DNA of 6,834 bases from EX4484-2 sp964592095 (GCA_964592095.1 CAZQER010000056.1:1-6834), one strand, 5' to 3'. Counted from the first letter of the stretch, positions 1 through 6,144 are shown. The notes: generated by a model not told the origin, from the letters alone. Numbers and translations are program-made.

Positions 1-13
1 TTATTCTATGGCA

Positions 14-45
14 GTCAAGTAGTGAGAAATAGGTCAAGTGGCGAG
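14..45. repeat. Two copies of a 13-bp direct repeat, 19-bp period
   Basis: GTCAAGTAGTGAG (14-26) and GTCAAGTGGCGAG (33-45) match at 11 of 13 positions. They lie just beyond the stop codon of the 43-residue minus-strand gene and are the most GC-rich patch at this edge. Positions 1-51 otherwise hold nothing I can identify. With only two imperfect copies, chance duplication is a real possibility. Confidence 0.3.
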
Positions 46-51
46 GTTAGG

Positions 52-183
52 TTATTTAAATTCTCTGATAATTTTTACCTTAAATCCACTTTCCCTTAAA
101 AAACGAACAGCAGAAGTATAATCAAGGTCTGCCTTTTTACTTTCTAATGGGAATTCTATTTCTATAACAACCTTTCTTACCAT
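52..183 (-). CDS. Small hypothetical protein, 43 residues, leaderless
   Basis: I translated this short minus-strand reading frame by hand: it begins MVRKVVIEIEFPLE and ends KVKIIREFK before TAA. I do not recognise the family. The pattern is strand-helix-strand: a hydrophobic-alternating first strand (VVIEIEF, residues 5-11), a likely helix around residues 22-32 (YTSAVRFLRES) and a second strand (FKVKII, 34-39). The composition is highly charged, like a real small archaeal protein. The start is supported by a TATA-like TTATATAAA on the minus strand 21-29 bp upstream of the ATG, the spacing of a leaderless archaeal transcript; there is no Shine-Dalgarno sequence. The plus strand is also open through 1-96 in the antisense frame, so coding on that strand cannot be fully excluded. 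The gene is divergent from the winged-helix gene at 311. Confidence 0.5.
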   Translation of the reverse strand: MVRKVVIEIEFPLESKKADLDYTSAVRFLRESGFKVKIIREFK

Positions 184-203
184 TTTCCATTAATTTCGTA
201 TGA

Positions 204-212
204 TTTATATAA
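204..212 (-). promoter_or_regulatory. TATA-like box of the 43-residue gene
   Basis: The minus-strand reading is TTATATAAA, 21-29 bp upstream of the ATG at 183. That spacing would put transcription start at or within a few bases of the start codon. The surroundings are very AT-rich, so the match alone is weak; the distance is the main support. Confidence 0.45.
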
Positions 213-268
213 TATATCCACAATATATAAATATATCCATATTTTATAAATATATTCACAAAAAATAT
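212..268. repeat. Three tandem 19-bp direct repeats, possible operator
   Basis: Units start at 212, 231 and 250, with cores ATATATCCA, ATATATCCA and ATATATTCA. Units 1 and 2 agree at 16 of 19 positions; units 1 and 3 agree at 15 of 19. The spacing is exact. They fill the space between the TATA box of the leftward 43-residue gene (204-212) and that of the rightward winged-helix gene (283-290). Regulator-binding sites of divergent archaeal promoters often lie in such a position. A near-palindrome (TATAAATAT / ATATTTTATA, 226-248) is centred on the second CC. The binding role is inference, and the winged-helix product next door is the obvious candidate ligand. AT-rich low complexity inflates the identity, but the recurring CC/TC dinucleotide in the AT background is not explained by composition alone. 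Confidence 0.55.
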
Positions 269-282
269 AGTTACTGGTAGAG

Positions 283-290
283 TATATATT
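283..290 (+). promoter_or_regulatory. TATA-like box of the winged-helix gene
   Basis: TATATATT lies 21-28 bp upstream of the ATG at 311, preceded by a purine-rich GGTAGAG (276-282) where a BRE would be. No Shine-Dalgarno sequence precedes the ATG, so a leaderless transcript is the simplest reading. Confidence 0.5.
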
Positions 291-310
291 TACTAAAAAC
301 AAATAGTAAA

Positions 311-532
311 ATGGAAATGAAGATTGAGTCCATTCGATGGCTTTTGAAAAGCATTAAAGAGGGTAGAAATACAGCATATCTACTGAAGAAGGGTAGAAGT
401 ACTATAATCTATAAATATCTCAAATTTGCCAAGAATTACGGTCTTATTGAGCAGTATGAAAATGGTATGAGAAAACCATACAAACTAACCAAGGAGGGTA
501 AATGGTTTCTGAAGATATTTGATAGGAGATAA
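311..532 (+). CDS. Small winged-helix DNA-binding protein
   Basis: This is probably a transcriptional regulator that consists of little more than one winged helix-turn-helix domain (73 residues, strongly basic). Helix 1 lies at about 6-16, helix 2 at 20-26 and the recognition helix at about 30-43 (STIIYKYLKFAKNYGLI). The next part, EQYENGMRKPYKLTKEGKWFL (49-69), is split by a turn and has the typical layout of a wing followed by 'LTxEGxxfL', as in many archaeal wHTH proteins. There is no effector or metal-binding domain and no cysteine. The first ATG (311) is chosen because of the TATA box 21-28 bp upstream; Met3 (317) is also possible. It is upstream of trkH in the same direction (76-bp gap), but trkH appears to have its own promoter. 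The 19-bp repeats just upstream make autoregulation plausible. Its target and signal are unknown. Confidence 0.8.
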   Translation: MEMKIESIRWLLKSIKEGRNTAYLLKKGRSTIIYKYLKFAKNYGLIEQYENGMRKPYKLTKEGKWFLKIFDRR

Positions 533-574
533 TTTTGGATGAATATTGAAAATATGCGGAAGAAATTAAATCAA

Positions 575-590
575 TATAAAAATATAAAAA
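575..590 (+). promoter_or_regulatory. TATA-like element(s) upstream of trkH
   Basis: TATAAAAA occurs twice in tandem (575-582 and 583-590). The copies are 27-34 and 19-26 bp upstream of the trkH ATG. Either could direct a leaderless or near-leaderless transcript, so trkH need not depend on read-through from the winged-helix gene. Confidence 0.45.
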
Positions 591-608
591 TACAGATATA
601 ATCTGAAA

Positions 609-2111
609 ATGTTCTGGGTGAATATAGACGATATTAAAATTGCACTCTTTGACCTTAGTGAGATATTAAGGGTTATTTCATTTGTATTTCTTACACCAAT
701 AATTTTTTCAATTATTTATGCCAAAAACTACCATATTCTTTACCTTCTGGAGAGAATATATATATTTATTATTCCTGCGGTCATTACATACCTGCTTTAT
801 CTGTTGTTTAAAAGAATAAAATCAGCATCGGAAACGAGGACAAAACATGTTATAATGTCAGTTGCGCTTGCTTGGCTTTTGATACCCATAATAGGCTCAA
901 TACCCTTCATTTTGAGTAATACATTAGACCCAATAGGTTCATTCTTTGAATCCATGTCTGGGTGGACCACAACTGGGATGACAATGATAGAAAATCCAGA
1001 GAGTGTTAGAAAAGATGTATTATTTTTCAGGAGTCTCACACAATGGATTGGGGGGATAGGCGTAATAGCACTCGCATTGATTGTATTTATGAGAGAAGGC
1101 ACTATAAGTATGGAGTATTATGCACAGGAGGTTGGAAAACAAAAACTGAAGCCAAGGATAAGGGATACCATAATTGAGACATGGAAAATTTATTCTGTCT
1201 ATACCATTTCCTGCATTGTTCTTTTGATTATAGCAGGTATGTCTCCATTTGATTCAATCAATATATCATTTTCTGCCCTTTCAACGGGAGGTTTTGCAAC
1301 ACACAGTTCTAATATAGGTTTTTTCAATAATCCATTGATTGAGTTTATACTAATAATTTTCATGATTATAGGGGCAACAAGTTTTCTAATCCACCTGAGG
1401 GTTTTTGAAGGTAAGTATGATGTTGTATTAAGAAATATTGAATTTAAATATATGATCTCAATTATAACGATATCTGTAATCTTTATAACATTATTTGTAT
1501 ATATTGTTGAGGGTTGTTCAGACATCCCGGATATAATAAATACAGGGAGGGATGTTCTATTTCATTCTGTTGCCGCAATAACTTGTACAGGATTCTCTAT
1601 TAGCGATCTAAGTAAGTGGATGCAATTACCACAGAGTATATTAATATTTATGATGTATATAGGTGGCATATACGGCTCTACTGCAGGAGGTATAAAGATC
1701 CTAAGATTTGTTGTTATAGTTAAGGTATTAGAACATACATTCAAGAAGATGACACTACCAAAAACAGCAGTATTGAGGATAGGGATAAATGGTAAATTTC
1801 TTGAATACGAAGAGATTGTAACAATTTTTGGTCTATGTTCAGCATATCTCATTATTGCGTTGATTGGCTCTGTAATAATAACATCATTTGGGTTTGAAGA
1901 ATTACATGCCATGTTTCTGACATTATCTGCAATGGGTAATGTAGGTCTGACAGATGTACCATCAAATCTATGGTTTACTATGTCTCCAGTGTGTAAGATA
2001 ATACTCACCATGTTGATGTGGATAGGAAGACTTGAGGTATTTCCCGCATTAATACTTATATCTCCATTCCTCAGATTGCAAACTACAAAGAAGGTAAAAA
2101 GAAAAATTTAA
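609..2111 (+). CDS. trkH: Trk/Ktr-type potassium transporter, membrane subunit TrkH
   Basis: This is the membrane subunit of a Trk-family potassium uptake system. It is complete at 500 residues, close to the usual family length. The protein has the fourfold M1-P-M2 plan with all four filter loops: TTTGM (120-124), STGGF (225-229), TCTGF (325-329) and GNVGL (443-447). It also has the family signatures LTQWIGGIGVIAL (143-155), the intramembrane gating loop GSTAGGIK (356-363) and WIGRLEVFPAL near the C-terminus (471-481). Two extra N-terminal membrane segments (about 17-37 and 50-67) precede the repeats, as in TrkH. The tail is basic (KKVKRKI). Such channels are normally gated by a cytoplasmic NAD/ATP-binding RCK partner (TrkA/KtrA); none is encoded in this window. 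The start at 609 has no Shine-Dalgarno sequence but sits about 25 bp after TATA-like repeats. The gene runs tail to tail into AMP phosphorylase. Confidence 0.95.
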   Translation: MFWVNIDDIKIALFDLSEILRVISFVFLTPIIFSIIYAKNYHILYLLERIYIFIIPAVITYLLYLLFKRIKSASETRTKHVIMSVALAWLLIPIIGSIPFILSNTLDPIGSFFESMSGWTTTGMTMIENPESVRKDVLFFRSLTQWIGGIGVIALALIVFMREGTISMEYYAQEVGKQKLKPRIRDTIIETWKIYSVYTISCIVLLIIAGMSPFDSINISFSALSTGGFATHSSNIGFFNNPLIEFILIIFMIIGATSFLIHLRVFEGKYDVVLRNIEFKYMISIITISVIFITLFVYIVEGCSDIPDIINTGRDVLFHSVAAITCTGFSISDLSKWMQLPQSILIFMMYIGGIYGSTAGGIKILRFVVIVKVLEHTFKKMTLPKTAVLRIGINGKFLEYEEIVTIFGLCSAYLIIALIGSVIITSFGFEELHAMFLTLSAMGNVGLTDVPSNLWFTMSPVCKIILTMLMWIGRLEVFPALILISPFLRLQTTKKVKRKI

Positions 2112-2122
2112 AAGTAAGAAGG

Positions 2123-3631
2123 TTACACCATTATATCTGAGATTACACTGCCGACCCTTACTGGTATTAGTTTTTCACTCAAACCTATTGCATCATCCAA
2201 CTTTCCTTCATCTCCACCATATATTGTAAACAGAGGGTCTCCTGGCTTTACAGAATCTCCTACACCAACATGCATGTATATTCCCGCAGATTTTATTCTT
2301 GGAGCACCAGCGGCCCTTGCAATTCTGGAAATGAGTTTATTATCTATAAATCTCACCTTGCCCTTATTAATGGCCGTTATGGTATACTGTTTGTCCGATA
2401 TCTCTATATCCTCTGGTTTTATATTTGGATCACCACCCTGTATCTCTATTATCTCCCTCATCTTTTTCATTGCCTTCCCAGATGTAAGTATTTCCTCTGC
2501 AACATCTCTTCCCTTTCCTTTATCAACCCTGTTTGATAACTCCAATATACTTCCTGCCAAATCAATGGATTTATTCATCAAATCAATAGGACCTTTACCT
2601 TTATTCTCCAATACATAAAGCACATCCCTAGCTTCCAATGCAGGACCTATTCCAGAGCCTATTGGAGAACTACCATCAGTTATAAGACACTCAACCGAAA
2701 CACCAAGTCTTTTGCCTATCTCTATGAATTTATGAGCCAACTCATTTGCTTTTGAGGCATTTGGCATTTTGCTACCCTTCCCCACAGGTATATCTATCAA
2801 GACATAATCAGAACCCACTGCAATCTTCTTAGCCATAACAGAAGCCAAAAGGTGACCTTCTGCATCCAATGAAAGCGGATATTCAACTCTTATAATCTTG
2901 TCATCTGCAGGTGCTAAGTTAACCGCTCCACCCCATATTATACATGCATTTGTTGATGTAACTATCTCCTTTATCTCCTCTATAGTAAATTCGACACTCG
3001 CCAACACCTCCATGGTATCTGCTGTTCCAGATGGTGAGGTTATTGCTCTTGAACTTGTCTTCGGTATTGTCAAACCTGCTGCTGCTATTATTGGTACTAT
3101 AATCAATGTGGTTCTGTTGCCTGCTACACCTCCAATACAATGCTTATCAACAATCTCATCACCAAAATCAATCTGCTCTCCGGTCTTAACCATTGATGTT
3201 GTTAAAGCAACTATTTCGTCGATATTGTACCCATTTATATAACCGCCAGTAACAAATGCACTCAATTCAATACTTGAAAGATTATTATTTGTTATATCAC
3301 TAATGATTGAATGAATCTCATACTCGCTGAGTGTTTTACCATCCAACTTCTTTTTTATAAATTCAACAGAAACAGGTCTTTTTGTAGGTCTCACCTCAAC
3401 AAAATCACTCTCGTTTATATTCAGAATCTCATTCACATCCTTTAGTATACCTATCTCCCCCTCATTCACAAAGGTTTCTGTGGTATCTACTATGGCTGTT
3501 ATCTCATGCTCATTGTATCTTATCTTAACCCTGCTGGATACAAACACCCCTAAATCCTTTGCATCTTCTTCATTTAAAATTACAACGGGTTTATCTGCTT
3601 CAATTTCATAAAATCTTGACTTTAGCCTCAT
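2123..3631 (-). CDS. deoA: AMP phosphorylase (archaeal DeoA type)
   Basis: It catalyses phosphorolysis of nucleoside 5'-monophosphates: AMP + phosphate to adenine + ribose 1,5-bisphosphate. In archaea with the pentose-bisphosphate route, an isomerase then makes ribulose 1,5-bisphosphate for form III RuBisCO; neither of those genes is in view. The 502 residues match the archaeal family (about 500), including the N-terminal domain of about 84 residues absent from bacterial thymidine phosphorylases. Motifs: KHCIGG (163-168), SSRAITSPSGTADTMEVL (193-210, phosphate and nucleotide binding), Asp256 in PLSLDAEGH at the position of the general acid as I recall it for the family, then Ser264 and Lys288. 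The C-terminal domain ends GVGDSVKPGDPLFTIY and VRVGSVISDIMV. The start at 3631 fits the family N-terminus (MRLKSRFYEIEADKPVVILN); two ATGs at 3638 and 3641 are out of frame. No internal disruption is seen. Confidence 0.95.
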   Translation of the reverse strand: MRLKSRFYEIEADKPVVILNEEDAKDLGVFVSSRVKIRYNEHEITAIVDTTETFVNEGEIGILKDVNEILNINESDFVEVRPTKRPVSVEFIKKKLDGKTLSEYEIHSIISDITNNNLSSIELSAFVTGGYINGYNIDEIVALTTSMVKTGEQIDFGDEIVDKHCIGGVAGNRTTLIIVPIIAAAGLTIPKTSSRAITSPSGTADTMEVLASVEFTIEEIKEIVTSTNACIIWGGAVNLAPADDKIIRVEYPLSLDAEGHLLASVMAKKIAVGSDYVLIDIPVGKGSKMPNASKANELAHKFIEIGKRLGVSVECLITDGSSPIGSGIGPALEARDVLYVLENKGKGPIDLMNKSIDLAGSILELSNRVDKGKGRDVAEEILTSGKAMKKMREIIEIQGGDPNIKPEDIEISDKQYTITAINKGKVRFIDNKLISRIARAAGAPRIKSAGIYMHVGVGDSVKPGDPLFTIYGGDEGKLDDAIGLSEKLIPVRVGSVISDIMV

Positions 3632-3650
3632 TCTGCATCATATGGAAGAT

Positions 3651-3670
3651 AATATATTAAAATTTATATC
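3651..3670 (-). promoter_or_regulatory. Promoter region of AMP phosphorylase
   Basis: On the minus strand this reads GATATAAATTTTAATATATT. The proximal part (AATATATT, about 20-27 bp upstream of the ATG) would give a leaderless transcript. The distal part (GATATAAATT, about 30-39 bp upstream) would give a leader of roughly 7-10 nt. No Shine-Dalgarno sequence lies before the ATG at 3631. Confidence 0.4.
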
Positions 3671-3678
3671 CTCCAAGA

Positions 3679-3686
3679 TTTATATA
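3679..3686 (+). promoter_or_regulatory. TATA box of the zinc-ribbon/MFS unit
   Basis: TTTATATA is a close match to the euryarchaeal TATA consensus and is preceded by the purine-rich CCAAGA. Transcription start would fall near 3707-3711, leaving a leader of about 20 nt that carries GGTG (3722-3725), a partial match to the archaeal Shine-Dalgarno GGAGGTGAT, just ahead of the ATG at 3729. Confidence 0.55.
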
Positions 3687-3728
3687 CTTTGTACTAATCA
3701 TTTATAACATTCCATTTGGGTGGTGTAA

Positions 3729-4127
3729 ATGGTTACAAAAAGAAGAACAAAAACAAAAAAGGAAATTTCTAAGAAAAGTACTAAGAAGGATGAAATCATG
3801 GAGGATTCCATAGTGATAGAGAACCTGCCGAAATCAGTTTTGATAGAAGAGGACCTAAAAAGACTGGAGGGAAAGGATAAGGGGTCTATAAGTGTTACCC
3901 ATGAGAAAGAAATTCCCATGTTTTATAAGAAATATGTCTTTAAATGCATGAAATGTATAAAGGAGTTTGATCATAGAGTATATATACCCTCAATAAGACA
4001 GGATGTTAGATGTCCAATCTGTGGCGAGAGGCATACAATAAACATGACACCAGTTTCAGGAGAGTACAAGGTAAAATTCTCAAAGAATTTAAGAGTGTCA
4101 AAGAGTAAAGAGAAGGGACAAAAATAA
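3729..4127 (+). CDS. Basic zinc-ribbon protein, function unknown
   Basis: The protein has 132 residues and I do not recognise a named family. The first 20 residues are mostly Lys, Arg and Thr and likely disordered (MVTKRRTKTKKEISKK). A mixed-charge segment follows (21-62). Then comes a four-cysteine zinc ribbon with C73-x2-C76 and C95-x2-C98 separated by 18 residues: FKCMKCIKEFDHR is the first knuckle and VRCPICGERHTI the second. The tail is Lys-rich (119-132). Basic ends around a zinc ribbon suggest nucleic-acid or ribosome binding, but this is inference only. The start is supported by GGTG 3 bases upstream and a TATA box about 45 bp upstream. The MFS gene begins 14 bp after its stop, so the two are probably co-transcribed. 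Small zinc-ribbon proteins beside transporters can be regulators, but nothing here shows that. Confidence 0.8.
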   Translation: MVTKRRTKTKKEISKKSTKKDEIMEDSIVIENLPKSVLIEEDLKRLEGKDKGSISVTHEKEIPMFYKKYVFKCMKCIKEFDHRVYIPSIRQDVRCPICGERHTINMTPVSGEYKVKFSKNLRVSKSKEKGQK

Positions 4128-4141
4128 AACTGTATAGATAA

Positions 4142-5287
4142 ATGGCTAATAAAAATAAAAAAAATATTGTTAAGGTTTTTGGAGTTGCATCCTTTTTGAA
4201 TGATGTTGGCTCAGATATGATTGCTCCAATCTGGCCATTATTTGTTGTATCTCTTGGTGCTAACATGAGTATTCTTGGTCTGATTGACGGTATGGGGGAG
4301 GCAATTGTATCCATATCACAGGCAGTCTCGGGATATATATCGGATAAACTCAGGAGAAGAAAGGTTTTTGTCTGGACAGGATATCTCATGGGTAGTCTAT
4401 CAAGAATAGGATATTCTCTATCCACTTCTTGGATTTATCTTGTTCCTTTAAAGATTCTGGATAGATTTGGAAAGATACGGGGGTCTCCAAGAGATGCAAT
4501 GATAGCAGATTCCGTAGAAATGAGGGAGAGAGGATATAGTTTTGGTTTCCTTAGAATGATGGATAATGCAGGTGCATTCGCAGGGGTATTTATCACACTG
4601 GTTCTTATACATTTCATAGATATTAGGAATATAATATTAATTGCTGCCTTTCCATCCATTATAAGTACCATACTAATTTACATATTCATAAAGGAGAAGA
4701 GATATAAGAAAATATATAAGGGAATATCGCTTAATAATCTATCAAAAAACTTTAGACTTTTTCTTCTTTCAGGTTCAATATTTGCATTGGCATCATTCAG
4801 TTATTCATTTCTTATCATATATGCCAACAACAGTAGAATTGAAAAGGTTTTTGTTCCCGCATTGTATCTATTATTTACACTTTTTGCATCTCTGAGTTCT
4901 ATTCCATTTGGTAAACTTGCCGATAGAATTGGAAGAAAAATAACTATGCAGATTTCATATTTACTTTTCGTATGTATGTGTATTATAACACTAATTAATT
5001 CACTAATCTCGGTAATCCTTGTTTTTATATTGTATGGGCTTCATAAGGGTTCACTTGAAACGGTCCAGAGAACATTTATATCAGAATTATCTGAAAAGAG
5101 ATACAGGGCATCCACCTTGGGTGCTTATCGGATGGTTACTGGGTTTCTTGCACTTCCCGCATCAATAATTGCCGGACTCCTCTGGGAGACAATATCATGG
5201 GAAACAACCTTTATTTTTGCAGCCATTCTTGCCTCTATTTCAACATTACTTCTTCACCGGGTCAAGGAAACACTTGAAGCGAGATGA
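4142..5287 (+). CDS. MFS transporter, MJ1317-like
   Basis: This is a proton- or solute-coupled membrane carrier of the major facilitator superfamily, complete at 381 residues with about 11-12 membrane segments. The N-terminal signature FLNDVGSDMIAPIWPLF (18-34) and DRFGKIRGSPRDAMIADS (107-124) mark the subgroup typified by Methanocaldococcus MJ1317; other members read 'DRxGKGxRxxPRDAxIA'. The MFS loop 2-3 motif is GYISDKLRRRK (64-74), and its counterpart between segments 8 and 9 is GKLADRIGRK (257-266). The long central cytoplasmic loop (184-205) is basic. The substrate is unknown; relatives are often annotated as drug or sugar efflux proteins without proof. The gene lies 14 bp downstream of the zinc-ribbon gene with no obvious Shine-Dalgarno sequence, so it probably depends on the upstream promoter and on re-initiation. 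The 3' end faces the 65-residue gene. Confidence 0.9.
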   Translation: MANKNKKNIVKVFGVASFLNDVGSDMIAPIWPLFVVSLGANMSILGLIDGMGEAIVSISQAVSGYISDKLRRRKVFVWTGYLMGSLSRIGYSLSTSWIYLVPLKILDRFGKIRGSPRDAMIADSVEMRERGYSFGFLRMMDNAGAFAGVFITLVLIHFIDIRNIILIAAFPSIISTILIYIFIKEKRYKKIYKGISLNNLSKNFRLFLLSGSIFALASFSYSFLIIYANNSRIEKVFVPALYLLFTLFASLSSIPFGKLADRIGRKITMQISYLLFVCMCIITLINSLISVILVFILYGLHKGSLETVQRTFISELSEKRYRASTLGAYRMVTGFLALPASIIAGLLWETISWETTFIFAAILASISTLLLHRVKETLEAR

Positions 5288-5290
5288 GAT

Positions 5291-5328
5291 AAAGAGAAAG
5301 AAAAACAAATCTATAAAACTATAAAAAT
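5291..5328 (-). terminator. T-rich 3' region of the 65-residue gene
   Basis: On the minus strand, 37-74 bases past the stop at 5365, two T tracts occur: ATTTTTAT (5321-5328) and TTTGTTTTTCTTTCTCTTT (5291-5309). Archaeal termination commonly uses such tracts without a hairpin. The second overlaps the region just after the MFS stop codon. AT-richness limits confidence. Confidence 0.4.
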
Positions 5329-5346
5329 CAACAACTGAATGACAAA

Positions 5347-5351
5347 TTTTT
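5347..5351 (+). terminator. Possible T5 terminator of the zinc-ribbon/MFS unit
   Basis: A run of five T lies 60 bases after the MFS stop codon in the short convergent spacer, with no stable hairpin before it. This is the only plus-strand T run there. It is weak evidence. Confidence 0.25.
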
Positions 5352-5364
5352 GAATTCCAATTTC

Positions 5365-5562
5365 CTATTCATTCTGATAACTATGAAAAACCCTGCTGTC
5401 AACAAGGATTACCTCACCCATCTCATCCAATATCTCTGACGCATCACTATAACTTGCTATTAATTCCTCATTACTCTCTTCATCCAGTCTGAAAATATTA
5501 ACCTTCGGGCATTCATCACTAGCAATTACATGGACTACATATCTATCCAGATTTTTTTCCAT
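5365..5562 (-). CDS. Small acidic hypothetical protein, 65 residues
   Basis: I do not recognise the family. From Met at 5562 the protein reads MEKNLDRYVVHVIASDECPK onward to HSYQNE. It looks like a compact alpha/beta fold: strand YVVHVIA (7-13), strand VNIFRL (21-26), helix around EELIASYSDASEILDEM (31-47) and strand EVILVDS (49-55). There is one cysteine and the net charge is acidic. The frame is open further upstream to a TTG at 5617-5619 (84 residues), but I prefer the ATG at 5562. It is preceded by GGTGAT with a 3-base gap, an exact match to the archaeal Shine-Dalgarno core, and a TATA-like CTATTTAT sits farther upstream. It follows the PF04008 gene in the same direction after 99 bp and may be separately transcribed. 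Confidence 0.7.
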   Translation of the reverse strand: MEKNLDRYVVHVIASDECPKVNIFRLDEESNEELIASYSDASEILDEMGEVILVDSRVFHSYQNE

Positions 5563-5565
5563 ACA

Positions 5566-5571
5566 ATCACC
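5566..5571 (-). promoter_or_regulatory. Shine-Dalgarno GGTGAT deciding the start at 5562
   Basis: The minus strand reads TTGGTGATTGTATG. GGTGAT pairs with the archaeal 16S 3' end (AUCACC) and ends three bases before the ATG. In the longer 84-residue reading these same bases would encode Gly-Asp. Confidence 0.7.
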
Positions 5572-5595
5572 AATTAAATAATATTGTTTTATGAG

Positions 5596-5603
5596 ATAAA
5601 TAG
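5596..5603 (-). promoter_or_regulatory. TATA-like box of the 65-residue gene
   Basis: CTATTTAT on the minus strand lies about 34-41 bp upstream of the ATG at 5562. Transcription would start near 5574, giving a leader of about 12 nt that just includes GGTGAT. It also lies downstream of the alternative TTG start, which would then not be transcribed from this promoter. Confidence 0.35.
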
Positions 5604-5661
5604 TTTTCCCTTTACCCAAGATTTTAAGGAAAAAGTGCAGGGCATGTTTTTAATATAAATA

Positions 5662-6144
5662 TTATCTCTTATACCCTATCTTCCTTAAAAATTCTTTTCT
5701 CCGTTGTACATCATTCATTTTTTCAATTCCCACAGGAGTTTCACCATCTATTACTCCTAAGATACCTCTTCCCTTCTCGGTTTCTACAATAACTATCTGT
5801 AATGGATTTGCAGTTGCACAGAATATATTACAGACTTCAGGACAACCCTTTATCTGATTCAGAACATTAATTGGGAAGCAGTCCTTTAGGAGTATTATAA
5901 AGGAATGTCCAGCACCTATCTTTTCTGCATTTTTTGCTGCTAATTTAATCAACTCCTCATCAGTCCCATCTGTTCTGATGAGTCTATCCCCAGACGCCTC
6001 ACAAAATGCCAGTCCAAATTTGATTCCGGGGATGGATGTTACAAGAATTTCATACAAATCCTCAACGGTCTTTATAAAGTGGGTCTGCCCAATAATCACA
6101 TTCAATTCAGATGGCTTTTCAATATCAACTATTTTTATATCCAT
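5662..6144 (-). CDS. Adenosine-specific kinase family protein (PF04008)
   Basis: The 160 residues match the whole PF04008 domain (formerly DUF355), the usual length. The family was named adenosine-specific kinase after structural and binding work on Pyrobaculum PAE2307, which showed a stable phosphohistidine. Physiological function is little tested, so AMP formation from adenosine is the family's proposed role and not shown here. Visible family blocks: IGQTHFIKTVEDLYE (18-32), KFGLAFCEASGDRLIRTDG (42-60), AEKIGAGHSFIILLKDCFPI (73-92) with His80, CPEVCNIFCATANPLQIVI (101-119) and ETEKGRGILGVIDGETPVGI (121-140). Four cysteines lie at 88, 101, 105 and 109. The start ATG at 6144 has no Shine-Dalgarno sequence; an AT-rich TATA-like block is centred about 25 bp upstream. 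The gene is divergent from the glycosyltransferase fragment across 50 bp. Confidence 0.92.
   Translation of the reverse strand: MDIKIVDIEKPSELNVIIGQTHFIKTVEDLYEILVTSIPGIKFGLAFCEASGDRLIRTDGTDEELIKLAAKNAEKIGAGHSFIILLKDCFPINVLNQIKGCPEVCNIFCATANPLQIVIVETEKGRGILGVIDGETPVGIEKMNDVQRRKEFLRKIGYKR

Noticed and set aside
1..99. Plus-strand open frame from the window edge to TAA at 97-99, ending DNFYLKSTFP
   Set aside because: It lies codon-for-codon antisense to the 43-residue gene over 52-96, has no visible start and resembles no C-terminus I know. It could be the tail of a gene from outside the window, but I cannot support it.
212..268. CRISPR array or plasmid-type iteron origin for the 19-bp repeats
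   Set aside because: There are no spacers between units, only three copies, and no Cas or replication gene in the window. A promoter-associated site fits the position better.
539..601. Micro reading frame of 20 codons between the winged-helix gene and trkH, with a GGAG upstream
   Set aside because: It is Lys/Asn/Ile-rich as expected from AT-rich DNA, overlaps the likely trkH TATA elements, and GGAG lies too far (about 10 bases) to be convincing.
1562..2011. Long minus-strand open frame opposite trkH
   Set aside because: Shadow of trkH, whose filter loops and C-terminal signature lie in the plus frame here. The same applies to the open frames opposite AMP phosphorylase, the zinc-ribbon gene and the MFS gene.
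5563..5661. Possible small RNA in the 99-bp spacer between the PF04008 gene and the 65-residue gene
   Set aside because: I find no stable stem or conserved motif, only a TATA-like box and short AT palindromes.
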